18,739 bases of DNA from contig CALGVO010000098.1 in assembly GCA_937930135.1 (NCBI GenBank), positions 1 to 18,739 of the forward strand. Reading direction: 5' to 3'. This DNA is from an uncultured Synechococcus sp. GTDB taxonomy: Bacteria > Cyanobacteriota > Cyanobacteriia > PCC-6307 > Cyanobiaceae. Of the stretch, positions 6,534 through 14,430 are shown piece after piece. A program made the translations under genes and the position numbers. Below the pieces are notes generated by a model that was not told where the DNA came from, searched no databases, and was given only the letters and a program-made list of their open reading frames with translations. Position 1 is the first letter of the stretch; every line of letters starts with the position of its first letter.

Positions 6534-7339
6534 GCGCCGCCGGGCAGCCGCCGCTGATCGGCACCACCGTGGTGGTGACCAGGGCGCAGGAGCAGCAAGG
6601 CGCGGTGCGGCAACAACTGGAAGCCCTGGGGGCCCAGGTGCTCGATCTGCCGGCGCTGGTGATCGGTCCTCCGGATGAATGGGGGCCCCTCGATGACGCC
6701 CTTGCGGAACTGGATCAGTTCCACTGGCTGGTGGTGTCGAGCGCCAATGGCGTGCAAGCGGTGGAAGCACGCCTGCAACGGCTGGGCCGCAGCCTGCGGC
6801 AACGACCCTCCACCCTGAAAATCGCCGCGGTCGGTCGCAAGACCGCTGCCAGCCTCGATCAGCTGGGTGCACCGGCGGATTTCGTGCCACCCACCTTTGT
6901 GGCCGACAGCCTGATCGATCACTTCCCCGTGTCGGGCTGGGGCCTGCGCCTGTTGCTACCCAGGGTGCAGAGCGGCGGCCGCACCGTGCTGGCGGAGGCC
7001 TTCGCTGAAGCGGGAGCCCGCGTGGTGGAGGTAGCTGCCTACGAATCGCGTTGCCCTGAGAGCATTCCTGCCGACACGGAGCAAGCCCTGCGCGAGGGTC
7101 GCGTCGAGGCGATCAGCTTCAGCAGCGGCAAAACCGTGATCCACACCGCGGCCCTGCTGGAGCAGAGTTTCGGCGCACAGTGGCGGCAGCGGCTGGAGGG
7201 CGTGCGCCTGATCTCCATCGGCCCCCAGACCAGTCAACGCTGCCGGGAGCTGCTCGGCCGGGTCGATGGGGAGGCCGATCCCCACGACATGGATGGGTTG
7301 GTGCAGTGCTGCGTTCAGGTCATGCAGACGGGCGGCTGA
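6530..7339 (+). CDS. hemD: Uroporphyrinogen-III synthase
   Basis: HemD cyclises hydroxymethylbilane to uroporphyrinogen III, the branch point to heme, siroheme, chlorophyll and bilins, in the cytosol. The 269-residue protein has the loosely conserved HemD pattern: TTVVVTRAQEQ (12-22), HWLVVSSANGVQAV (65-78), IAAVGRKTAASL (98-109), LLLPRVQSGGRTVLAEAF (141-158), VVEVAAYES (165-173), AISFSSGKTV (194-203) and ISIGPQTSQRC (228-238). It is translationally coupled to the glycosyltransferase (ATGA) and ends in a 25-base antisense overlap with the lipoprotein gene. Its place in an operon with rbfA and nagZ appears to be a picocyanobacterial arrangement rather than a functional grouping. Confidence 0.93.
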   Translation: MSAAGQPPLIGTTVVVTRAQEQQGAVRQQLEALGAQVLDLPALVIGPPDEWGPLDDALAELDQFHWLVVSSANGVQAVEARLQRLGRSLRQRPSTLKIAAVGRKTAASLDQLGAPADFVPPTFVADSLIDHFPVSGWGLRLLLPRVQSGGRTVLAEAFAEAGARVVEVAAYESRCPESIPADTEQALREGRVEAISFSSGKTVIHTAALLEQSFGAQWRQRLEGVRLISIGPQTSQRCRELLGRVDGEADPHDMDGLVQCCVQVMQTGG

Positions 7340-7923
7340 GCCTGACCGCCCACCGAGTAAGTGAGACAGCCGCGGCGCAGGTCAATGGCCTGCACGGTCC
7401 AGCCTGCGGGCAGGAGCGGTTCCGTCTCCTCCAGGCAGCGGCCGCGACTGCCAATGCAGACCGCACCGGAACCGGTCGCTGTGCTCACCAGGGCCTGAAG
7501 CTGCCCGCCCACCGCCAGCACACCGCGCAAGCTCAGACTGGGCGCTGCAGCCCCGGGTTCCGCTCCTGTCGATCCCGACCCAGCCTGAGCCACGGCAGAT
7601 GGCGTCGCGGCGGGCTTGGACGGCCGCGGCGGACGCGGCAGCGCTGCGAACGGATCCTGACGCCCCCGAGGCACCGCCCCCTCCACCTGGGATGGTGTGG
7701 GGAGGGAAATCAGCCCGGACCCGACCGCCGGAGCAGGGAGCCGACGGGCACCGTCCTTAGGTTCCTGGGCGGCGGCTCGCTGGGGCGACGGCTTGGTGGT
7801 GGTGTCAACGGTCGTCGTTGCGGGACCGCTGCTGCACGACACCAGACAGCCTGCGAGCAGCAGCAGGCACCGTTCAGGCCGAAACGGTGTAATCGCTTTC
7901 CACCAGATCACGGAAACGGTCAA
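7315..7923 (-). CDS. Small Pro/Ala-rich lipoprotein with PilP/GspC-like C-terminal region
   Basis: The 202-residue protein has a basic N-terminus, a short hydrophobic stretch and a lipobox LAGC at residues 23-26. It is therefore a probable lipoprotein, although the hydrophobic core is short. A long Pro/Ala/Ser-rich linker follows (about 30-125), then DPFAALPRPP (residues 90-99) and a compact end with SLRGVLAVGGQLQALVS and four cysteines. The layout (lipobox, linker, DPF, LRGVL..ALV, glycine turn) resembles PilP/GspC homology-region proteins of type IV pilus or type II secretion, but similarity is by pattern only. ATG 7923 overlaps the SRPBCC gene by 50 bases; GTG 7911 is an alternative. It is probably third in the zds operon, and function is unknown. 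Confidence 0.6.
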   Translation of the reverse strand: MTVSVIWWKAITPFRPERCLLLLAGCLVSCSSGPATTTVDTTTKPSPQRAAAQEPKDGARRLPAPAVGSGLISLPTPSQVEGAVPRGRQDPFAALPRPPRPSKPAATPSAVAQAGSGSTGAEPGAAAPSLSLRGVLAVGGQLQALVSTATGSGAVCIGSRGRCLEETEPLLPAGWTVQAIDLRRGCLTYSVGGQAQPPVCMT

Positions 7924-8323
7924 GATTGGCCTGAAGTTCTCGCGTCACGATTCCCCCAAGGATGCTGGGTTCCATCAACGGTGCCAAGACACCTGGCAAT
8001 TCATAGGTGACGCAGAGTTTCACGGCCGTACGCTCCGGTGCCTCCGGATAGAAACGCACCGCCCCTTTGGTGGGCAGCCCCCCCACCGACTCCCAATGGA
8101 GCTGCTGGGCCTCGACCCGCGAGGTGATCCGCGCTTTCCAGTGGAAGCGAAACCCCTGCGCCGCCAGGGTCCAGTCCGTCAGATCAGGGTCTTCGAGGGT
8201 GTGCACGGATTCGATCCAGCGCATCCAGCGCGGCATCGCCTCCAGATCACTCCACACCGCCCAGACGCGATCCACAGGCGCATGCACCTCAGTGGTCACG
8301 GTGTGTTCAAGCCAACGTCCCAT
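7874..8323 (-). CDS. SRPBCC (polyketide cyclase/START-like) family protein
   Basis: The 149-residue soluble protein begins MGRWLEHTVTTEVHAPVDRVWAVWSDLEAMPRWM, the strand-helix start of the Bet v1/START-like SRPBCC fold. WIESVHTLEDPD, a central sheet with FHWKARITSRVEAQQLHWESVGGLP (60-84), and a long C-terminal helix (about 124-143) complete the small hydrophobic-ligand pocket fold. The family includes cyclases and lipid- or quinone-binding proteins. Its position 5 bases behind zeta-carotene desaturase suggests, by context only, a role with an isoprenoid ligand. The frame is open far upstream through zds, but ATG 8323 gives the normal N-terminus. Confidence 0.83.
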   Translation of the reverse strand: MGRWLEHTVTTEVHAPVDRVWAVWSDLEAMPRWMRWIESVHTLEDPDLTDWTLAAQGFRFHWKARITSRVEAQQLHWESVGGLPTKGAVRFYPEAPERTAVKLCVTYELPGVLAPLMEPSILGGIVTRELQANLDRFRDLVESDYTVSA

Positions 8324-8328
8324 GGGGT

Positions 8329-9789
8329 TCAGGCGACTGCGGGATTGGTGGCCAGCATGGCCTCCTTCCCCAGGATGGCCGCGGCGGCCAGGTGGCCGCT
8401 CATCGTGGCGCCTTCCATCGAATCGATGTAGTCCTGACGGGTGTAGCTGCCGGCGAGGAAGAAATTGGGCACGGGCGTGCGCTGCTCCGGCCGGTAGGGC
8501 TCCATCCCCGGAGCTTCCCGATACAGCGACTGAGCCAGCTTCACCACGTTGCTCCAGGTGAGCGTGAGGTCGCGCGACGACGGGAACAGGGCACGCACCT
8601 GGCGATCGGTGTGGGCCACGATCTCCTCCACCGACTTCGGAATCCAGGGATCGCCGGGGGTGAGCACGCACTGGAGCAGGGACCCCTGACCGTCCTTGCG
8701 GTAGTCCTCGGGGCTGGCCAGGGCCAGGTCGGCAAAACAGCTGAAATCCGCATCGGCGGTGTACAGAAGGTTGTTCAACCCCGCGGGCTGGGAGCAATCC
8801 TGGCGGCGGCGACTGTCATCAAGCTCGGTCACCCAGCCGTCGTAGCGCAGTTGCACCGTGGCCACGGGCACGGCCTCGAGCTGACCAATCGCCGCAAACT
8901 GGGGGAAGCGCTTCCAGTCGTCTGGAAGAAGGCGCTGAATGCCGGGAACATCACAGGCCGCGAGATAGGCATCCGCCTCCACCGTGATCTCGCCATCGGG
9001 CGTGCCGAGCTGCAAGCCAGTGATCTCGGGCGTTTCGCCGGCGCTGCACAGCACAGCCTTGACGCGGTGGCGCAGATGCAGCTGGGCGCCACGGGCCTGG
9101 ATGTACTCCAGGATCGGACCCGTGAGCCAGCGATGGGGCGATCCCTTGAGCAGATTGAGCTTGGAGGCTTCCGTCTTCGCAGCAAACATCATGAAGATAG
9201 TGAGCATGCAACGGGCCGAGATCGCCTCGCAATCAATGAACCCCAGGGCGTAAGCGATCGGGTTCCACATCCTGCGGATGCTCTCCATGCTGCCGCCATG
9301 GCCGAGAAACCAGGCCTGGAAACTCACCGCATCAAGGGCCCGGATCGTCCGCATCGCCCCCTCGTAATCCACCAGGCCGCGCACGATCGGACTCGTGCCA
9401 AGGGCCAGGGCGTTGCGCAGTTTGTCGATCCAGCTCAACTGGGGTGTGGTGAAAAACGCTTTCAGGCCATTGAAGGGAGCACCGACCGGGAAGCGGAAAT
9501 CGAGCTCGCGCAGATCACCACCCCGATTCACGAAGAGATGGGTGTGATCCTTCGGCAGCAGGTTCTCAATCGCACCCACCTTGCGCATCAGGGCGAACAG
9601 ATTGGCGTAATTGAAAAAAAACACATGCAATCCCATCTCAATGTGATTGCCGTCGTCATCGACCCAACTGCCCACCTTGCCGCCCATGAAGGGACGGGCC
9701 TCATAGAGCGAAACGTCGTGGCCGGCATCGACCAGATCCACTGCGGCGGCCAGCCCGGCCAATCCAGCGCCCACGATCGCGACCCGCAC
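8329..9789 (-). CDS. crtQ: Zeta-carotene desaturase (plant-type)
   Basis: This enzyme desaturates zeta-carotene via neurosporene to lycopene, passing electrons to the quinone pool at the thylakoid membrane. The 486-residue protein has the FAD dinucleotide-binding site VAIVGAGLAGL (3-13), the YEARPFMGGKVGSW segment, and MGLHVFFFNYANLFALM, typical of Zds/Pds rather than bacterial CrtI. The C-terminal signature is YIDSMEGATMSG (454-465). GTG 9789 is chosen because it directly begins RVAIVGAGL; there is no ATG nearby, and the next upstream ATG would run over the divergent iscA-type gene. An A8 tract (9614-9621, T8 in the mRNA sense) encodes three Phe in a row. It leads an operon with the SRPBCC and lipoprotein genes. 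Confidence 0.95.
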   Translation of the reverse strand: MRVAIVGAGLAGLAAAVDLVDAGHDVSLYEARPFMGGKVGSWVDDDGNHIEMGLHVFFFNYANLFALMRKVGAIENLLPKDHTHLFVNRGGDLRELDFRFPVGAPFNGLKAFFTTPQLSWIDKLRNALALGTSPIVRGLVDYEGAMRTIRALDAVSFQAWFLGHGGSMESIRRMWNPIAYALGFIDCEAISARCMLTIFMMFAAKTEASKLNLLKGSPHRWLTGPILEYIQARGAQLHLRHRVKAVLCSAGETPEITGLQLGTPDGEITVEADAYLAACDVPGIQRLLPDDWKRFPQFAAIGQLEAVPVATVQLRYDGWVTELDDSRRRQDCSQPAGLNNLLYTADADFSCFADLALASPEDYRKDGQGSLLQCVLTPGDPWIPKSVEEIVAHTDRQVRALFPSSRDLTLTWSNVVKLAQSLYREAPGMEPYRPEQRTPVPNFFLAGSYTRQDYIDSMEGATMSGHLAAAAILGKEAMLATNPAVA

Positions 9790-9880
9790 GGGCAGCCCCT
9801 GCCAACAACGGCACGACTCTATGAATCGGCAGGTCGCCGCGGGGCTCCATACAGTGAGAGGAGGTCGGATCCCCTTCCAC
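9790..9880. promoter_or_regulatory. Divergent spacer between zds and the IscA-type gene
   Basis: These 91 bases separate two GTG-initiated divergent genes and must hold both promoters unless transcription starts inside the genes. AGGAGGT at 9859-9865 is a strong Shine-Dalgarno sequence but sits 15 bases before the GTG at 9881, longer than usual. Weak TAT-containing -10 candidates exist on both strands (for example around TCTATGAAT near 9815-9823), without good -35 partners. Confidence 0.35.
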
Positions 9881-10294
9881 GTGAGCAGCACCACCCCCAC
9901 AACGGATTCCTCCGTCAGCAGCGCCGCCCCACACACCGGCAAAGACGGCAAGGGCATCCTGATCACCGCTACGGCCATGCAGCAGCTGGCGAAACTGTGC
10001 CGGGAGCAGGGTGAGGATCAGGTGCTGCGGGTCGGCGTGCGCTCCGGCGGCTGCAGCGGCATGAGTTACACGATGGACTTCGAGCCGGCCGACGCCATCG
10101 TCGAAGGGGATGAGGTGTACGACTACCGCGCCCCTGACGGTGCCGATTTCCGCGTGGTCTGCGACCCCAAGAGCCTGCTTTACATCTATGGCATGCAGCT
10201 CGACTTCAGCACGGCTCTGATCGGCGGCGGTTTCAATTTCACCAATCCCAACGCCACCCAGACCTGCGGTTGCGGCAGCTCCTTCGCTGTCTGA
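9881..10294 (+). CDS. IscA/SufA-type iron-sulfur cluster assembly protein
   Basis: A-type carriers bind iron or Fe-S clusters and hand them to apoproteins. The 137-residue protein has a variable Ser/Thr-rich leader (1-20). The HesB/IscA domain follows: GILITATAMQQLAKL (25-39), LRVGVRSGGCSGMSY with Cys58 (49-63), VVCDPKSLLYIYGMQLDF (92-109), and the C-terminal TCGCGSSF with Cys129 and Cys131. These three cysteines are the family's cluster ligands. GTG 9881 is preferred over the in-frame ATG at 9821, which is near the zds start, and over GTG 9854, which overlaps the AGGAGGT site. Downstream genes on the same strand suggest an operon with a TPR and an LpxB-related protein. Confidence 0.93.
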   Translation: MSSTTPTTDSSVSSAAPHTGKDGKGILITATAMQQLAKLCREQGEDQVLRVGVRSGGCSGMSYTMDFEPADAIVEGDEVYDYRAPDGADFRVVCDPKSLLYIYGMQLDFSTALIGGGFNFTNPNATQTCGCGSSFAV

Positions 10295-10339
10295 TCGTCC
10301 CCATGGGAATCTGAGGGATGCACGCACCTCCGATCGGTG

Positions 10340-10759
10340 ATGGAGTCAACTCAGGAGAGCCTGTTTGAGCAGGCGATGACCCGGTATCAGGACGGGGCCC
10401 CGGCGGCGGACCTGCTGGATGACTTCATCACCATCACCGAGGCGGCCCCCCGTCAGTCGGCAGGCTGGACCTGCCTGGCCTGGTTGCAGCTCCTCTGTGA
10501 CCAGCCGGAGGCGGCCCTGCGCTCAGCCCGCACCGCCGTGAAGCTCAATCCCCAGGATCCACAGGCCCGGATCAACCTGAGCCTGGCCATGCTCGAAACC
10601 AAGTCCAAGGGGGTGCGGGATCAGATCGAGTTGGTGCAACAGGTGCTGGCGATGGCACCGGATGTGGGCCAGGAGCTGCAGGCGTCGATTGCCGATGGCT
10701 TCCAGCGGCGCCCCGGCTGGCCCGCGCTCACCAAGGTGAAGAACTGGCTGGAGCTCTGA
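10340..10759 (+). CDS. Small TPR-repeat protein
   Basis: The 139-residue soluble protein is entirely helical in pattern. Residues about 41-74 (AGWTCLAWLQ ... AVKLNPQDP) form a good TPR with the usual W/A/L/A/P spacing, and 75-108 form a weaker second repeat. The C-terminal helix ends PALTKVKNWLEL. TPRs mediate protein-protein contacts; the partner is unknown. A GTG directly precedes the ATG at 10340, which is taken as the start. It lies 45 bases after the IscA-type gene and one base before the LpxB-related gene, so co-expression is likely. It resembles conserved hypothetical cyanobacterial TPR proteins. Confidence 0.8.
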   Translation: MESTQESLFEQAMTRYQDGAPAADLLDDFITITEAAPRQSAGWTCLAWLQLLCDQPEAALRSARTAVKLNPQDPQARINLSLAMLETKSKGVRDQIELVQQVLAMAPDVGQELQASIADGFQRRPGWPALTKVKNWLEL

Positions 10760-10760
10760 C

Positions 10761-12011
10761 GTGGCCCGTGTGCTGCTGCTCAGCAACGGACATGGCGAAG
10801 ATCTCTCCGGCGCCCTGCTGGGGGCGGCCCTGCGGGACCGACAGCATCAGGTGGAGGCCTTGCCCCTGGTGGGCAACGGCCACCCCTACCGGGACGCCGG
10901 ACTGCCTCTGATCCTGAAGACCCGTGAATTCAGCACCGGGGGGTTGGGATACACCAGCCTGCGCGGACGCCTCACCGAACTGGTGCAGGGTCAGGTGCTG
11001 CATCTGCTCGGTGGCGTGGTGAAGCTGTTGCGGGTCGCCCATCGCTACGACCTGGTGGTGGTGATCGGCGATGTGATCCCGGTGATGGCAGCCTGGCTCA
11101 GTCGTCGACCTGTGGTCACCTACCTGGTGGCCTATTCGAGCCACTACGAAGGCCGGCTGCGCCTGCCCTGGCCCTGCGGCCGGTGTCTATCAAGCCGTCG
11201 ATGCCGTGCTGTGTTCAGCCGCGATCAGCTGAGTGCCGACGACCTCAGCCAGCAACTGCAGCGACCGGTGCGCTTTCTCGGCAACCCCTTCATGGATCCG
11301 GTGCTGCAGCCCCAGCCCCCCCTGCCCCCCAGCCGGCGAAGGATCGGACTCCTCCCCGGCAGCCGACGGCCGGAGCTGGAACAGAACCTGCGGCTGCTGC
11401 TGAGGGTGGTGGAGCAGCTGCCGGAACCCTTGCTCGCCAGCAGCGAGCTGGCGGTGGATCTCGCCCTGGTGCATGGCCTGGACGACACCGCCCTGGCCGC
11501 CCTGGCCCAGACCGAGGACTGGAGGCTGGAGCCAGGCGATGGCAGCGATCAGGAGAACCGACTGATGCGAGGACAGCGCCGGATCCAGGTGCATCGCAGC
11601 CGTTTCACGGCCGTGCTGCAAAGCTCCGATCTCCTGCTCTGCATGGCCGGGACGGCGGCGGAACAGGCGGTGGGACTGGCCAAACCGGTGCTCCAGCTCG
11701 TTGGCGAAGGCCCCCAATTCACCCACGAGTTCGCCGAAGCGCAGCGGCGCCTGCTCGGACCGACCGTGTTCTGTGCCGAGGGCCCCGTCGGCAGCACCGA
11801 AACCCTGCAGGTCACCGCCGCACTGGCACTCGAGTTGCTCGAGCGCAGTGCCTCGGATCCAGGCTTCCAGGCGCGCTGCCGGCGCGAAGCGACCCGGCGC
11901 CTCGGCAGCATGGGTGGAGCCGCAGGGATCAGCAGCGCGGCACGGATCGCCGAGGCGATCGATGATCAGCTGCAAAAGCAGCACCCATGGCACCCCAGAA
12001 CTCGGGCATGA
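10761..12011 (+). CDS. LpxB-related glycosyltransferase-like protein (lipid-A-disaccharide synthase-related family)
   Basis: The 416-residue protein starts (GTG) with VLLLSNGHGEDLSGALL (4-20), the hallmark of the cyanobacterial lipid-A-disaccharide synthase-related family (TIGR03492 as I recall). Two Rossmann-like halves are visible. The first includes YDLVVVIGDVIPVMAAWL (96-113). The second has FLGNPFMDP (172-180), IGLLPGSRRPE (195-205) and LLLCMAGTAAEQAVGLAKPVLQL, the nucleotide-sugar-binding end of GT-B enzymes. It is presumably a membrane-peripheral transferase, but neither donor nor lipid acceptor is known, and it is not canonical LpxB. The stop overlaps the start of the next small membrane protein (ATGA). 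Confidence 0.85.
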   Translation: MARVLLLSNGHGEDLSGALLGAALRDRQHQVEALPLVGNGHPYRDAGLPLILKTREFSTGGLGYTSLRGRLTELVQGQVLHLLGGVVKLLRVAHRYDLVVVIGDVIPVMAAWLSRRPVVTYLVAYSSHYEGRLRLPWPCGRCLSSRRCRAVFSRDQLSADDLSQQLQRPVRFLGNPFMDPVLQPQPPLPPSRRRIGLLPGSRRPELEQNLRLLLRVVEQLPEPLLASSELAVDLALVHGLDDTALAALAQTEDWRLEPGDGSDQENRLMRGQRRIQVHRSRFTAVLQSSDLLLCMAGTAAEQAVGLAKPVLQLVGEGPQFTHEFAEAQRRLLGPTVFCAEGPVGSTETLQVTAALALELLERSASDPGFQARCRREATRRLGSMGGAAGISSAARIAEAIDDQLQKQHPWHPRTRA

Positions 12012-12283
12012 ACAAAGCAGCCTCGGAATCCCTCTGGAAGCGCTGGCTGGACCGGCTGCTGGTGCTGGATGTGTTTGTGGTGCTGGCAGGAGCGCTCTGG
12101 TTCGCAGCGGCCGTGGTGGCGAGCAGCCAGGGGCTTGAAGCGCCGCTGCGTCAGTTCCAGCGACTCTGGGAGCCCCTGTTCACCCCGGCCATCGGCCTGC
12201 TGATCGCCGCGGCCCTGGTGAACGGCATCAGCTCCTGGTGGCAGCGTCGAGCGCTGCAGGCAGGGCGGGATAGCGAAACGTGA
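12008..12283 (+). CDS. Small two-span membrane protein, unknown function
   Basis: This is a 91-residue protein with a basic, amphipathic start (MNKAASESLWKRWLDR) and hydrophobic segments at about 17-40 (LLVLDVFVVLAGALWF...) and 57-76 (ALVNG end). It has a polar C-terminus (WWQRRALQAG). No family was recognised beyond conserved hypothetical in picocyanobacteria. ATG 12008 overlaps the LpxB-related stop (ATGA), favouring it over the in-frame ATG at 11987. Coupling suggests it works with, or anchors, the LpxB-related protein; this is inference. Its 3' end overlaps the epimerase gene by 56 bases in antisense. Confidence 0.72.
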   Translation: MNKAASESLWKRWLDRLLVLDVFVVLAGALWFAAAVVASSQGLEAPLRQFQRLWEPLFTPAIGLLIAAALVNGISSWWQRRALQAGRDSET

Positions 12284-13160
12284 ATCCGAGGCCGTCCAGG
12301 CGCTCGGAGCGGACCTGCTGACCCTCCAGCACCACCCGGGCACCATCACCGAGGAGCAGCTGCAGCACTGGCCCCGGCACTGGCAACAGGCTCGGGCGAC
12401 CGAGACAGCGGCCGAGCGCCGTGGTGAACGCCCCCATGCGCACCGGCTCCGGCGCCACGCCATTCACCACCCCAATCCAGGCCGGATCCTCCAGAGCCGC
12501 GGCGATCAGACGGCAGAGATCGGTGCGATGAATCCAGCTCATCCACTGACGACCATCGCCGATCGGTCCACCGAAACCGGCGCGGAACACGGGCAGCATC
12601 TTGCCCAGAGCGCCGCCATCAGGGGCCAGAACGATGCCGATGCGCACCACCACCAACCGAGTGCCGGCTGGTTTGTCTGCAGCAGCCGCTTCCCAGGCGG
12701 TGCAGAGCCTGGCGAGTCGATCAGTTCCGGCCCCGCTGCTCTCCTGAAAACAGACGTCGGCAGCGGTGCCGTAGAAGCCCACCGCGGAGGCATTCACGAG
12801 CACAGAAGGCGGCGTCTCGAGGCCAGCCATGGCCGCAACGCAATGGCGGGTGGTGTGGAGACGGCTGTCTTCGAGCAGCTGCACGTGCGCCGGCGTCCAG
12901 CGCTGCTCAGCAATCGGCTCACCGGCGAGATTCACCACCCCATCCGCAGCCGCCAGCGCCTGATGCAACGGCCCTTCAGGCGCCCAGGCATCGGCCTGAG
13001 CCGGATCCAGCTGCAGCCAGGTGAGGGGCTGGGCTGGGGAAGGGCACGCCACGGCCTGAGGGCGCCGGCTCACCACGGTGAGATCGTGCCCGGCGGCCTG
13101 GAGCGTCGGGATCAGCTCACGTCCCACCAGACCGGTGCATCCGAGCAGAAGCAGGCGCAT
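12228..13160 (-). CDS. TIGR01777 family NAD-dependent epimerase (SDR39U1/YfcH-like)
   Basis: The 310-residue protein has an N-terminal Rossmann motif MRLLLLGCTGLVGRELI (GxxGxxG at 7-13). VVNLAGEPIAEQRWTPAHVQLLEDSR, the signature of this atypical extended SDR group, follows. It also has NASAVGFYG and FGGPIGDGRQWMSWIHRTDL. The C-terminal DUF1731-like segment carries GARVVLEGQQVRSERLDGLGFTFRYP. The family binds NAD(P), but its substrate is unknown; an Arabidopsis relative is linked to chloroplast division (GC1), although biochemical function is not established. ATG 13160 starts the MRLLLLG strand directly. It lies 28 bases downstream of the antiporter stop, so they may be co-transcribed. Confidence 0.88.
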   Translation of the reverse strand: MRLLLLGCTGLVGRELIPTLQAAGHDLTVVSRRPQAVACPSPAQPLTWLQLDPAQADAWAPEGPLHQALAAADGVVNLAGEPIAEQRWTPAHVQLLEDSRLHTTRHCVAAMAGLETPPSVLVNASAVGFYGTAADVCFQESSGAGTDRLARLCTAWEAAAADKPAGTRLVVVRIGIVLAPDGGALGKMLPVFRAGFGGPIGDGRQWMSWIHRTDLCRLIAAALEDPAWIGVVNGVAPEPVRMGAFTTALGRCLGRPSLLPVPGPVLQLLLGDGARVVLEGQQVRSERLDGLGFTFRYPALPAALDAATRS

Positions 13161-13188
13161 GGGGTTCGTCCAGGCAAGGGCCCGCAGG

Positions 13189-14430
13189 CTAAGGGGCCTG
13201 GGCCGCCGCAATCGGCACCGTGATCTTCATGCGGCGAGCCAGCGGCACAAGGGCGAAACCCTGAATGAACAGCCCGCAGAGCACCACCGCCAGAGCCAGC
13301 GGCGGCATGTCCCGCCCCCAGCTCACCCCAGACGCCCAGGCATCGATGGCCAGGGCGATCGGCACGGCGCCACGGAGCCCGGCCCAGCAGATGAACATGC
13401 GTTCAGGCGGGCGGAAGGTTGTGCGCAGCAGCAAGGTCTGCACGATCACGAGTCGCACCAGCTGCATCACCAGAAAGAGCAAAAAGCCCCAGCCAGCAGC
13501 AAACACCACGCTCTGTGGCTCCACCACCAGCCCCATGCAGAGGAACAACATCAATTCAGCCATTTTGGCGAAGCTGGCGTGGGCTTCCTCCAGGGCCGCC
13601 TGATCCAGGCTGGGGCCATTGCCGAGCACGAGGCCGGCCACGTAGGCGGCCAGCAGAGGACTTCCCCCCATCAGGGCGGTGCCGCCGCTGAGCACCATCA
13701 GCAACGCCAGGCTCACCACAGGAAGCATCGTGGTTTGGTTGAGACTGGTGCGGCTGCTGAGCAACTGCAAGGTAAGGCTGCCGCCGATGAAGCCGATCAG
13801 GATGCCCAGCAGAAACTGACGAATCACCTCGATCACCAGATCGGCGGGTGCCACGCCCTCCCCACCGGACAGAGCGAGGGCGACACCCGCGAGCACCACC
13901 GCCATCGGGTCGTTGAAGCCGGATTCGGTTTCGATCAAATCGATCAGGGGCTGGGGCAACTGACCAGCCAGGGGCCGCAGCAGAGCCAGCACCGCCGAGG
14001 CATCGGTGCTCCCCACCATGGCGCCCACGAACAAGGCTTTCGGCAACAGCTCCAGCACGGGTCGGTCACCCTGCAGCGCCCCGAAGCCGATCAGCACGGC
14101 GGCGGTGAGCACGGAGGTGAGCATCACCCCCAGGGTGGCGAGGCGGGCGGCCGGTCGGATCACGGCCCGCACCTCAGCCCAGTTGGTGGTGAGGCCACCA
14201 AAAAAGAGCACCAGCACCAGGGCCGCATGGGTGATCTGGCCGGCATGGCTCAGGTTGAGCAGGGAGGCCGTGCCGGAAGCCAACTCCATCTTGTTGTCGA
14301 TCAGCAGGCCGAGCATCAACACCATCAGGATGCCGGGCACGCGAATCCGAGCCGCCAGATCATCGAGCAGCACGGCCACCAGCAGCAAACCACCGAAGGC
14401 GAGCAGATACACCGCCAGTTGATGGGCCAA
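13189..14430 (-). CDS. Cation/proton antiporter, CPA1 NhaP/CvrA-like
   Basis: This polytopic inner- or thylakoid-membrane protein of 413 residues has about 11-13 hydrophobic spans. It shows LLDDLAARIRVPGILMVLMLGLLID (about 22-45), FFGGLTTNW (76-84), GSTDASAVLALL (140-151), the ion-binding ESGFNDPMAV (169-178), and AGLRGAVPIALA (350-361). The SGxNDPMAV and GLRGAVPI motifs match NhaP2/CvrA-type K+ or Na+/H+ exchangers. It lacks the long cytosolic C-terminal regulatory domains those often carry. The start is uncertain: TTG 14430 gives MAHQLAVYLLAFGG, matching the expected start, while the only nearby ATG (14484) adds 18 residues with rare-looking codons and would share CATG with ndhO. GTG 14412 is also possible. 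Confidence 0.88.
   Translation of the reverse strand: MAHQLAVYLLAFGGLLLVAVLLDDLAARIRVPGILMVLMLGLLIDNKMELASGTASLLNLSHAGQITHAALVLVLFFGGLTTNWAEVRAVIRPAARLATLGVMLTSVLTAAVLIGFGALQGDRPVLELLPKALFVGAMVGSTDASAVLALLRPLAGQLPQPLIDLIETESGFNDPMAVVLAGVALALSGGEGVAPADLVIEVIRQFLLGILIGFIGGSLTLQLLSSRTSLNQTTMLPVVSLALLMVLSGGTALMGGSPLLAAYVAGLVLGNGPSLDQAALEEAHASFAKMAELMLFLCMGLVVEPQSVVFAAGWGFLLFLVMQLVRLVIVQTLLLRTTFRPPERMFICWAGLRGAVPIALAIDAWASGVSWGRDMPPLALAVVLCGLFIQGFALVPLARRMKITVPIAAAQAP

Noticed and set aside
8392..10014. Long plus-strand open frame (540 codons) opposite zds
   Set aside because: It is antisense to a convincing zeta-carotene desaturase and has a His/Gln/Gly/Arg-rich composition typical of the reverse strand of GC-rich genes; no motif was recognised.
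11155..11230. Possible local frameshift in the LpxB-related gene (a second frame looks protein-like here)
   Set aside because: The annotated frame keeps the expected pattern (PCG..L..SRDQL..DDL..QL) through this stretch and continues to FLGNPFMDP, so no frameshift is needed.
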